From NCBI GenBank assembly GCA_010405405.1, contig MU004239.1, forward strand, positions 1,380,722-1,444,721: a DNA stretch of 64,000 nt, given 5' to 3'. Numbering within the stretch: the first letter of the stretch is position 1; the number at the start of each line of letters is the position of its first letter. Source of the DNA: Microthyrium microscopicum. Its lineage: Eukaryota > Ascomycota > Dothideomycetes > Microthyriales > Microthyriaceae. Positions 46,255-57,000 of the stretch are shown piece after piece. The translations under genes and the position numbers were made by a program. The notes under the pieces are model-generated. The model was not told the DNA's origin, ran no database searches, and saw nothing but the letters and a program-made list of their open reading frames with translations.

Positions 46255-48401
46255 AAAACAGCACCAAGTCCATCACAATCGAAGTTGTAGGTAGCCAAAT
46301 TTAACACTGCATATTTCCTGTCGTCAACTCCTCATGCACGCCGTATCCTGTGATTGTTCCGTCTATCATATGTCAATAGTTTTAGAGGTACTGTCAATCG
46401 ATCCGACGTCCCACGATATATGAATAATCAAGCTAGGCATCCGAAGGTATCGCAAAACGACTTAGTCAAAGGGGCTCGTTTTATTATGTTAGAATCAAAA
46501 AGTCACGCATCTGTACTACAGAGACAAAAGCGCAGTCGAGTTGAGGCTCACTGCACAAGCGGAGAAGATTTATCCAGGTAAGGTTGGCGTATGCCTCAAG
46601 TCATGGTTTGATCTGAGGACAGTTCCGTTCTTGGTTGGTGGCGTTGAACAACACCATGCATGTCACTAACAACGAACATTGGCCTTTTGGATCAAGCTCC
46701 GCCACCAAGAGCCGGACTTCGTAATCTCGACTACGTCTGCGTGCCCCTCCTGTGTAGTGTTATGCAGGTCGCCTATAGAACTTCGAAGCTCTATATGAGA
46801 AGATCAAGCAAGAACATCACAGGCACTCATATATCACTGTTAGACTTACCGCATTTGTCCTGTCACCAAATGGGTCTCATCCACAATTAATCGGGTCTTC
46901 GAAGCCATTGGTGGATCTACTCTCCCTCCTAACAGATTTGCATGCAGTAAGCTAATGCAGCAACAGCTATCCTTAGAATTCTTCCGATCAAGCTTGGCCA
47001 ATCGCTGCTACTACAACCGACCGAAGTTATCAAGGAGAAAAAACGAGCCCTTTGGAGGTAAGTGTTACCTCGCCACGTTATTAGGATATGACACCTTCGC
47101 AATGGCTTATAGGCGCTGAGGACTGTAGGGTTAATGTCCGCACATGCTGTACTCTTTGACTGCTCCTGGTTCTCGTGCTCGAGCGTCGAGGCCCAGTCCA
47201 ACTCCCAACCGCAAGACGATGTCTTACTTGTTACAGTAACCAAAAATCCTTACGATCAAATATATGGAATGGCCATGGCAGTTGGTCTCAGTCATGTAGT
47301 ACTGTTCGACTTTAGCAGCAAGGGTGGCCCACTTCCGCTGGCACTTACATTGAATAGGAAACTGATCTCCACGGTCAATTAAATCGCTGACTTGAACACT
47401 CGGCCAAGGCATGTCAAATTCGGATAATAAATAAATCAGTTTAGGGACCATCATGAGTTCATGGTCAGTGAAATTGTCAGACAGGTGAGAAGTCGCCGAC
47501 CAGGTAGCAAAAACTGCAACAACCGCATCTTCGAACAATTACACCAAACTTCATGATCTGGGGACTCTGCGATGCCACTAAGTAAGCTTCATGGTACCTA
47601 GCCAACGAGGCGCATAGGACGTAGGAAAACCGACCTTGCAAAGGTCCGGGAAAGCCTTTCTGAACGTCGGAATTTTCCATCACTGCAGCCTCACGGTCTC
47701 ATTTTGCAAATTTATCCCACCAAACTTCTAAAACACCGGGGTCTACACAGGAACTCATCATGAGAGTCCACCTCACATTTCTCGTGTATTTCAGCGCTCC
47801 GTAAACCTGCAGTGATGCAAACTCCGCGCAAAGCCTCGATCACTGCCCCCCAACACCATCAAAACCAATGCGAGTATCCCGTACGAAAAAGTGCTTCAAG
47901 GAGAGAAAAGCCCTCTTTTTACTCCTCTCTGAATCAAAAAAGACACAATGCATGGAATCGTCTGCGACAACAATGATGCTCAACTCCAGCCTTGGCAGCG
48001 GCAGTCTGTTACAAGAACCGTATCACGTTTTCCAGAACAACACCGACCACCGACCAACTACGCATAGTTCCTTGGGCGAATCTTTTAGCTAAGGAATTGT
48101 TTGGGCGACACAGAGAAGACGTTGTTTTGCACGCCTGGTCTTGGTTGACCTGTTGAAAGTCGTTCGTTATGGGCTGGGCGGGTGGCTGTGAACACTGGGT
48201 ATCATATGATTGTTTTGCTGTAGCCGACGAGATGAGGTAAACATAGATGGGAATTTGACGAATATTATAGTGCTGGTAGGCTGTTGGGTGGTTTGCTGGT
48301 TTTTCGGGAACTTGTTGTGCTCTGAGAGTTGACTTTGGCCGAATTTTTCTTTTCATCATAGCTGGTCTATCTTCAACTTAGTTGCTTTTAATATACTCAT
48401 C
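46255..48401. other. intergenic, no supported gene
   Basis: About 2.15 kb. Several ORFs of 70-105 codons occur on both strands, e.g. plus 47134-47382 with a twice-occurring VLFD motif, but none has a convincing leader, domain or splice partner. It must include the promoter of the secreted hydrolase at its right end. Confidence 0.4.
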
Positions 48402-49506
48402 ATGCATATCTCGAATATTCTTCTCACTGGCCTGGCCGGTTTGGCCGCTGTTGAGGCAGCTCCTCAGCAGGCAAAGGGACAGACGGCTCAGCAACAAGTT
48501 GCCATGATCCCACAAGGAATATCGCAAGCAAAAGATGGCTCTGTGGTCCTAGATACCACCGCTATGATCAAGTAAGCTAACCGCCTTCTCACGATAAGCA
48601 ACCAGACTAAATAATAATAATAGCAATCTCCCCATCCGTTACCGTGTCTCCGCTCCCGCAGCCATGTTCAAAGCTGCGTCCGGCGTACCCGGTGCCGCCG
48701 CCGCTCCAGATGCTACATCACCCATGGGAATGAACGTCCTTCTGCACGGCGACGGCGGAGCCAGCTTCGTCGCCTATCCGAACCAAGGAGTGCAAAATAA
48801 CCTGATGGGAGTCACAGTGCTAGCACCCGATCCGAACCTCTTCTGGGGCGGCGGACAGGGACTCAAACGCACGATGGGCGTACAGCATGCACAAGCAGTG
48901 AACGATCTAGTGCAGAAAGAAATGCCAAAGATGGTAGCCTTCAACATGTCGAACGTATATTTCACTGGAGTCAGTGGAGGAAGTCTAATGATGTCTGGAT
49001 TCTGTAAGAACCCTTCCCACCCTGCTAAGTATGGCACCACCGCTAACAACCAAATCTCAGTCATACCAGCACAAATGAAGAACTTCCCCAACACAGGCGT
49101 CCTCCTAATGTGCGGCGCCCTCGCCCCACAAGTTCCCTTCCAAGACATGAAAAACGTAATCACCAGCACTACAATCCACTACCAATCCACCACCAACGAG
49201 CTCGCCAACCTGCAAATGTCCATCCCACAAGCTGTCTCCGCCTACGAAGCCATGGCCAAGAGCGCTGGCATGACTCCAGAGCAGATCGGCAAAATGCAAA
49301 CCATTGACAATACTCCGCAAGGCGGACACTGTGAATTCGACAGCAAGGGGTTTAATAGTGGTATTCAGCTGGTGCAGAACAGCTATAAGAATATTATGCA
49401 GCCGGGTGCCACGGGCCAGGTCACTGGGATTCAGACTAATGTGCTTAAAACTGTTGTTGGGAATGAGAAGCCTACTTTTGGAAAGGCGCCGAGAAGGCTG
49501 TTGTAG
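48402..49506 (+). CDS. secreted alpha/beta-hydrolase (esterase/depolymerase-like)
   Basis: Three exons, 48402-48571, 48624-49003 and 49061-49506; 331 aa. The start encodes a signal peptide (MHISNILLTGLAGLAAVEAAP, cleavage likely after VEA). The nucleophile elbow is GVSGGS with Ser174; an oxyanion-type HGDGGASF lies near residue 98 and the likely catalytic His273 sits in TPQGGHCEF. Cys in LLMCGALAP and GHCEF could pair in a disulphide. This layout fits secreted esterase/PHB-depolymerase-like hydrolases; the substrate is unknown. The second intron (49004-49060, 57 nt, GTAAGA..GCTAAC..CTCAG) is a multiple of three with no in-frame stop, so an unspliced reading would insert 19 residues just after the nucleophile region; its full splice signals and the smoother GFFIPAQM junction support removal. 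Confidence 0.82.
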
Positions 49507-50872
49507 GGATGCATGAAGTAACGGACCTTAGGTTGCATGAACGATGGCCAGGAAAGAAGAAAAGAGGTGGTGGTGACGGGGTAGAGGATGTTGTTTCACT
49601 AGCCAAGCTGAATGGCCATTGAGAAGTGCAGTCAACGCCTTGTCTTTTCTTTTTGGTGCGAATCCACGACGTCAGGCGGGCATAAGCAGAGTAAGCGTCT
49701 TAGCTTCACGCTGTGGTTATCTAGTTGTATAGAACCAGGATCAATTCAATAAGTTACATATGTGTCAAGAAACTAGCCAGTGATGGGGAAGGTACTATTG
49801 AGTAAAAAGTGTGTTGTCAAGCCTGTATACGATCCGAGGGCCTCACAAGAAAAAGAATGCATAGAACTCTTGTCACTAGAACCAAAGATCCGCACATGTT
49901 ACTACATCTAGCACATGTCGGTGGAGGAGCAAGTCCGACTCACCGTGGCTAGAATGCTTTTCGTCAGCATAGTGGCATGAAACACAGAAACATAGGTGCC
50001 AAAACAGATCAGACACCAGAGTACAGAAGTGTTCAGGGAAACAAGTTTAGAGCAGAACAAGATGATCAGCAAGATCGTGGATCTTCTAGCCAGCTTCCTG
50101 GAAGACCAAACGTTCGTTGCATTACTCGAGTCCATTCCGTGGATCAACTATCAACGATCTTGTAGATCATGTCTGACCTGACTATCGCTAGAACTTCATT
50201 TGACAATACGATATAATGGCAAAGTTATGATATGAGCATATATTTGCTGCATCAGTCGATGTAGCTACTGCAGTGACTATGACTATTCTTCTAGTAACTA
50301 CTCGTACATTGGATGGATATGATGACAAGAGCGGCTCTATTGGATGTGTCTCAAACGACGCTAAAAGATTCTCACCGCCTCTGTATGCTCAATGAAGCAT
50401 AATTTCTGGTCGTTTCATAAGCCTATGCGGAACCACGAGCCACCAGAAGAACCAACCCCTCCTCTTGTCCCCCCTTTTAGTGTTTATCCACCTGCCTGTC
50501 CATTTCACGGGTCCAGGTTTTAGAAAACATGCCAAGGCTATGCAAACAAACCGATCTAATCTGGTTTGGTTCTGTCTCGAGCGACTAGTGTGGCGACAAA
50601 GTGATGTTCGCTCATGTGATACACAAGTGACGCATGGAGATAATGAATGATGTGGAAAGTGAGTCTCAGTCAGTGTTGCCACTGTGAGATTGCTCGAGAT
50701 TGGATTGCTTTTGATATGGCCTATGTAGAGTGTGGGGTATCTGATCAAATTTCCTTCTTAGGACTAAGATCGATGTCATTGAGTGCGCTGTTGCGGTGGT
50801 ATTGGTAACAAAGTGAATGTGTGGTGGTAGTAAAGCATGGAGAAACATCAAATTCGTAATGATCGTAATTCA
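49507..50872. other. convergent intergenic region
   Basis: About 1.37 kb between convergent stops. No ORF above 120 codons with coding character. No repeat seen. Confidence 0.45.
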
Positions 50873-51926
50873 TCAGTGGTTTCCGAAACACCGGCCATTG
50901 GCGGCGCAGTATCCATCGTGTCGTGAGCACTTGTCTTCGTTAAGGAGCGTAGAAATGGCGGTAGGTGGGGCGCCAGTGTGATTTGACCATGAGTGTTGTC
51001 GGTCTAGACGTGGAAGTGAAGGGATTGTGTCGTAGGAGTGTTGAGTGTGCGCAGTACCCATTGGATATGGTAGTCTATCTTGAGGTGACATGCCTGTGAG
51101 AACAGGGGTTTGCTGATACTCTCTTGGCTGCTCGTAGTAGGCTGGAAATGGCGAAGGCTTCAAGATGTTGTGCACAGCTCTGCTGTTTGGGCTGTCGCCA
51201 GGGGTCGGTGGCCGTCTGACTGTGTTAGGATTGTATTTCCAAGTGTCTTCAAGCTGAGTTGCAGACGCATCAGTGCCGTACTCAGCTGCTATTGCCGACC
51301 AAAAGTTTGATCGGTGGGAATTGTAGATGTTGTGTAATCGGTCCGCATCCACTGGATTTGGTGGCATCCCTTGTGGCATTCCTTGATTGTTTGTGTCTAT
51401 TCTGAGACCTGCATAGCGGTCTGGAGAAGTCTCTGGGCTGAGTGCTGGTGGCTTTGGAAGTAGAATCTTGTGTTGCGCGCGACCTGGAGATTGATGCATG
51501 CCTGGATAGTTGCCCGCTAACGAGTGATATCCATTGGATTGATGCGGTTGTGTTTGGAAACCATTGTGATCGAAACCAGGAAGAGGATATTGTGTCATAG
51601 AGCGGTTTGAACCAGTGGATGATGTTGAAGATGTTGTTGATGTTGAAGTTCTTCTTCTTCGGTGGCTTCCATGAGAGAGTTGATGATAATGAAGACGGCA
51701 TGCAAGTTCGGTCTTCTTAAGATGAGCTGCAATATGCTTGTATGGCATTTTTTGCATTCGTGTCTGAATGAGATATGCTTCCTGAAGATTGATTAGTATA
51801 GATTCCAGAATATGGCTTTCTATTGCTTACCTCTTCTTCTGACCACGATCTGTTACCACCAGTTGACATCTTGCGAGGCTTTGGGACCACCGGGGTCGGC
51901 CTATCAAAATCGAGTCTTTGATGCAT
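50873..51926 (-). CDS. Myb-like DNA-binding protein
   Basis: Two exons, 51831-51926 and 50873-51781 (49-nt intron, GTAAGC..CTTCAG); 334 aa. A Myb/SANT helix-turn-helix spans about 25-72: NRSWSEEEEAYLIQTRMQKM then PYKHIAAHLKKTELACRLHYHQLSHG, with the regularly spaced Trp/aromatic positions. The intron falls inside it, and splicing is needed to complete the first helix. A second helical motif with one Trp lies further on (NFWSAIAAEYGTDASATQLEDTW). The rest is Pro/Ser/Gln-rich. The C-terminus has a Cys/His-containing end (DKCSRHDGYCAANGRCFGNH) of unknown meaning. Probably a nuclear regulator; target genes unknown. The upstream region contains the foldback elements near 53 kb. Confidence 0.82.
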
Positions 51927-53124
51927 GATGAAGTGAAATGGGCAAAGTGAAATAAGAATAGATCAAAAAGGGGTATCAAAAACTTTGTTCACAACAAGAA
52001 GTGAAAACTGATTAAAACAAGTAGGAGATAGAATTGACCAGCAATGTCTATTGTGAAAGTAAAGAGCCCAGGCTGATGGAAAGATTGAAGGCAAGCAGAG
52101 CAAGATATAAACTTGAGCCTTGGGTGAACAAAAGCGGCAAGGTTTAGTTTAGAGGCGGCAGGAACAATACAGGGTAGGCAGGAGAAACACCAGGGACCAG
52201 CGCCGACCGAAATACAGGTCGGTGCAGGGCGGACGGGCAATCTGTTGAATCGGCCGGCCACGATTTGATGTGGACAACGTTTTCAAACTAAGCTAGCAAC
52301 AAGGCCCTGCAACAGTTTGGAGTGAAGGCTAAACGAGAGAGTGGCGCCAGCATGAATTTGCTGGTCGGGCGGCAGCAAGGCTGGCGACACATCTCAAACA
52401 TTGTCTTTGTTGCCCATAAGCCCTGGCCCGATGATGGACCCAACAAGGGAGACACGGGCGTTCCTGAACGTTGACAGGAACAGGAAGCCATGCCCGCCAT
52501 GCGTGGGAGCCATTAAGAGGCTCTGTGGGCATTGCCCATGCATAATTGCGTAGAAACCAAGGTAGATAGGCCGAAACAGATCAAGCTGGGACCTGGATGG
52601 TGCTGCTGCTGCTGGCATGGGCATAAGAGGCAAGGATTGGTATAGGCTCTAGCACCTAACTCTTAGCAGACTACTACATCACATACCAAGTAGAATGATA
52701 TGGGTGTTAAAATCACATGGCGCGTAGGCACTAGAGCTGTCAAAGTGGCAATGAGGACAAAGGGTGTGCGCGAAAAAGTAGAATGCAGCGGAGCATTAGA
52801 GGTCCGTGGTTGAGCAGCCAAACATAAAGAGTCTCTGGAGAAACAGACATGTCGGGACGTTTCAAGACCAGGTTTGGTAAAGGAGGCTCACGTCTGGAGA
52901 GGTGCCAAGCACGAGGCTACAGGCAGTACCGCGCAAGGCAGGAAGCCGAGCGCGGGGAGTAAAACATGAAAAGAGCCTTTGCAAATTTACTTGGAGAATA
53001 GAAGCGCAAAAGAAAAAGATGAGTGTGATAGTCAAGGTGTAGATAATGAAAGGAACACGCGAGATCCAGGAGATGGACGTGGATAGCCACTGGAGAGGGT
53101 CGGCAGCACAAAATATCTGTATCC
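51927..53124. promoter_or_regulatory. upstream region of the Myb-like gene
   Basis: 1.2 kb preceding the Myb-like gene start. Short open frames on the minus strand (for example 52394-52633 and 52917-53111) lack features. Long upstream regions are common for fungal regulators. Confidence 0.4.
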
Positions 53125-53156
53125 GAGTAGTATCGGATCCTGATCCGATACTACTC
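53125..53156. repeat. perfect 32-bp palindrome
   Basis: Two 15-bp perfect inverted arms (GAGTAGTATCGGATC and its complement) around a 2-base centre CT. It could fold into a tight hairpin or serve as a binding or recombination site. It stands next to two other inverted-repeat structures. Confidence 0.9.
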
Positions 53157-53183
53157 TTTCGTCCTAATTTGGCTTAACTGTGG

Positions 53184-53277
53184 CTCAAGTGAAAATCACC
53201 TAAAAAGAGTGAAATGTGCTATCACTCAGTGATAGCGCATTTCACTCCTCTTTAGCGTCTTAAACTGAATCACTTGT
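53184..53277. repeat. imperfect foldback, about 94 bp
   Basis: Inner arms GAGTGAAATG-GCTATCACT and its complement (53207-53226 and 53228-53247) pair with one mismatch around a single-base centre; outer pairing resumes at CTAAA/TTTAG and CAAGTGA/TCACTTG. It looks like a small foldback element or its relic. No coding potential and no clear target-site duplication. Confidence 0.75.
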
Positions 53278-53453
53278 GGGTCTTCCTAACGGAAACTAGC
53301 TAGATTTTGACAAAGACAGTAAGATGCATCTCATATCGTTGCAAAAGACTAGGCTCAAAGAGGTTACAGTTGTCAACCTTCAGAAAAGTGGAGTGATCAA
53401 GATATCTTGTGCTGCCGACCCTCTCCACTTGCCCATACAGGGCACCATCTGTA

Positions 53454-54016
53454 TGACGGCTCATAACGGCCACCCTGGCCAGTTCAGCAAAACCAAAAAG
53501 TACAAAATCTATGTATTCACAAATCAATTATTTACAACACAAATACTACATATTTAGACAATCTGAAGAAGCCAAATTGCAAGTTGAATTTCGCTTGATT
53601 TTTTGAAGCTTGAAATCACTAGCTAATTATGGTTGTTCATGCTGAATTTTCAATCCATGAAATCTATGCATCTTTTTGACGTTTTGGGAGTGCATAAGGA
53701 GTCACTAATTTAGGGGCGCTTACTTACTAACTTAGGGGGGGTCCCCCCACTAACTTAGAGGTATCTTGATAAGCTCTACTTTTTACCAAAAAGCAAAAAA
53801 CATCAATAATTATAAAGTCCTACTACTCGTGTCAAAATACGTAAATATAATATTTTGAGACATTGCAAAAATACAGAAAAATTCAACTTGCTATTTAGCT
53901 TCTTTAGAATCCTCAAATTTGGGCTCTTTGTAGTGTAAATAATTGATTTGTGAATACACAAATTTTTGGATTTTGGATTTTGGTGAAGTGGCCAGGGTGG
54001 CCGTTATGAGCCGTCA
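53454..54016. mobile_element. 563-bp MITE with long terminal inverted repeats and TA duplication
   Basis: The ends are inverted copies beginning TGACGGCTCATAACGGCCAC (first 28 bp identical), and related inverted sequence continues for 138 bp on each side (53454-53591 and 53879-54016), with blocks such as TTCACAAATCAATTATTTAC and AAGTTGAATTT in both arms. TA dinucleotides at 53452-53453 and 54017-54018 fit the target-site duplication of Tc1/mariner-type elements. The centre (about 53700-53760) holds three copies of a CTAA(C/T)TTAG motif and a G7/C6 palindrome. No transposase frame is present, so it is non-autonomous. The well-kept ends suggest fairly recent activity. Confidence 0.85.
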
Positions 54017-54018
54017 TA

Positions 54019-57000
54019 ATCTGGCGCTTGCCGGGTCGACTTGTGGACTGGCTCAGAAATAATGCCTACTGCTTGACTGCCTCAAGTGCTGTTAGGGAGG
54101 CGAGATGCAAGCAGCAGCATGCAGTATGCAGCCGACATGAAAATCGAGTGAGCAGTAAGCACCAGCAATAATGTGTGCAAGCAAATCGAGGGCAGTTTGG
54201 ACGCCATCCGTTTCTTGCAGCAGCAGTTTCCCAAGCCCGTTCAGATCAGAATCAGATCGACAAGTCTAAGAACAGAACAACATAGCGGCGAGATATTGGT
54301 GAACTGTGGGGGGAACTCGGATCGCTTCACAGCTGGAGCTTTTGGGAGCCCTATGTGGTAGGGCGCCAAGCTTGCCAGAAGAGCCGCATATCTGGATTCT
54401 AGACCCGCATTTCACACGCACGTCACTTCAAGTCCCGTAATGCGCCAGAGAGAGACGTGGACAGTAGCGGCGTATGGTGAGAGAAGAGGGCAGAAGCATT
54501 GAATTCGCCGATACGCCGAGCGTTATCAATTGTGAGTTGAGTGAGCTGACCAAAGTGCCAGGCTCTTGCTATGGTACTGCATCTATGTCTGATCAGCTTC
54601 ACAATGGTTGCCAAGGCTTATGGGATTCAGGATCAAATCCATCATGGGTGATATTTGATGAGCGTTGTCGGGTAGAGTGGGTGGGAGTGTATTGCAGAGG
54701 ATAGTTGCATAAGTGGTAAATTGGAGTCATGGACAAAATGCATAGGTACTGGTAGATCCACGTTAAAGGACTTAGTAATAATGCGTGCGCATGTTCAATC
54801 AAATGTACTAGGCAGGAACAAGCAATCCTTCCAAGCCTTTAGTTTGGATTGGCGTGGAAGTGACGATGCATACATGTTATTTCAAGAAACTAGGCAATCA
54901 ATCCTTTCAATTCGAGATGATGCAAGCCATTGAAGCCAAGTGGGAAGAAATAAGGTTCTTTGCAGGAAAGCGCCACCCCCGCTAACTTGTTGTTTGGCAG
55001 GAAATGGTGGGATTTGATGATGATTGGGATTTGATGATGATTGACGATACTGTGGTGGAATACTCTAGCAATAATGAGCAGGAATTGTGCAGTACCAAGC
55101 TACTTCCTGCCTGCATTTGCCGGCATTCATGCTTTTCGCTTCAAACCTCCCGTAGAGGTATTGATCACTGCGGATAAACAACCCAAATTTTGTTTCTACG
55201 AGTAATGGTGGTGATACTATTAGTGTCCATCCAATGAAGGAATTGGTACGTACCTGTCAGACTCGGAGTGAAGCCAGCCTTATGGGAGGCAGTATGTCCC
55301 AAGAGTATCTTCTTGCAGGAGTGATATCAAAATGTGTACATGTGACAATCTCAAGCTTATCAATAGGCTAATATTGCTTTCGGATTTGTATACTATTAAA
55401 TGTAACTTTAGATTTTACAGCAGAATGGTTTTACGAATAGTTTTGAACTTTCCTGTCAAATCAAGTGCTTTGGTTAGTGCGCATATCTCGAGAATCAGTC
55501 AAGCCTTGCCAGCTCTTCTAAAAGAGTATGATTTCCCCTACCGGGCCAACACTTGTAGTGCACAATCTTATCATGCACAGGCACTATCTTTAAGGTTATT
55601 GTTAGCACATGCAATGTCTTCGTCCGCATCGAATTATTCTGTACTGCTATCGAGCCTGATCCGCCAAAATTTGGCCTGCAAGTAAGAGAGAGGTACTCTG
55701 CTTGACTTCGTAACCTCATATTAAAGCCGGTACCCCTCTATGTAAGTAATTCTTGATAAGCAATTTAGTATTAAGCCGCCTGATTACCAGATACGGAGTA
55801 GGATTGAAAAGTATTGTTATGGATATGGAAAATCATTGCAGGTACCATAATAGATAGCCTTCTTCAAGGCCCAAATGCATCTCATTGTCACGCGTTCAAA
55901 TCCCACTACTTTGGGGCCGCTCTCTGGGCGATAGTTTAGTAAAATCTTTCGTATATCCACGGAAAACCCATTATCCGATTTTATGATCTCCAGCCCACTA
56001 CTCAGGCAGGTTTCTTTGTTTAAATTGACCCAAGTTTAGCCACTATTCATTAACCGAATCCTCGCAATTCACCAGGCCTACCGCTGTTCCTGCTCATCTG
56101 CACCACACCTTTGGCCTGGATGCTTGTGTCTCCTCCGCATTTTAATTTCGACTTCATCTATCAACAAGCTTAATTCTCATGCTTACTGAATATATCATTT
56201 CTATTTCCACCTAGCTTCTATCTCTTCGGAGGCCGAGTGCCGTTCAATAATGCAAGCTTCCTTCACCGCAGCATGTCTTCTGATGTATTTGTCCCATGCT
56301 TCTCAGAATCACAGCATCCAGATTCCCGGTAAAGTGCCGGCGCCGCTCCTCAAGGATCCTGGCTGATGTGTGGCAGTCTCCTGTGATCCTTGGCAAGGAC
56401 TCTCAAGGCCTTGAAATAATACGGACATGTGCCTGCTCTTCCTCGTCGTGCATGGAGGACATTCAATGATGCAAGTGTCCATCGTAAAGTATCCACTAAT
56501 CTTTGCACTCTACGGACACTACTGCGTGTCTTCTGCACGCGAGTTAGCGACATTATTTCATCCACTTTGCTGCTTAACCATCTAGCCTTCCACTGTTCTG
56601 GCACCACCACAGTATCTCCATGTCTTGTACCTCTGGGCTCGATCGAGGTAATAATGGGCGCTGCCACCGCGATTACGCTACATGGGAGGCGTTTGATTCT
56701 ACGGCTATTGGTGCGCGCGAGAAACCAGCATGTGTTTTGACAGCTTTGCCATGCAAATGATTGACCTCGGAACATTTGCATAAAACAAATTGAGTGCATG
56801 TCGTTGGGATTGAAAGCTGCACGAGACGACGAGGACAAAGTGTTGGTACTCTGGTTCGTGGCTCGGGTGATCACGAAACACCCTCAATCTCTTCATATAT
56901 CAGCCCAACCCAGCGGATTCCTACCTAACCTCCACTTCTGGCAGATCTATCGCCCGTGGAGTTTGCTATCAGCCAATATTGCGGAGATCATGACAGTTAG

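Noticed and set aside
55009-55042. Exact 17-bp tandem duplication
   Set aside because: Too short and isolated to indicate an element; likely replication slippage.
55885-55920. GTTCAAATCCCAC stretch resembling a tRNA T-arm
   Set aside because: No matching stem before it and no acceptor or anticodon arm can be drawn upstream.
56350-56874. 174-codon minus-strand open frame
   Set aside because: Arg/Ser-rich mixed composition, no domain, no leader, and an equally open frame on the other strand; consistent with chance.
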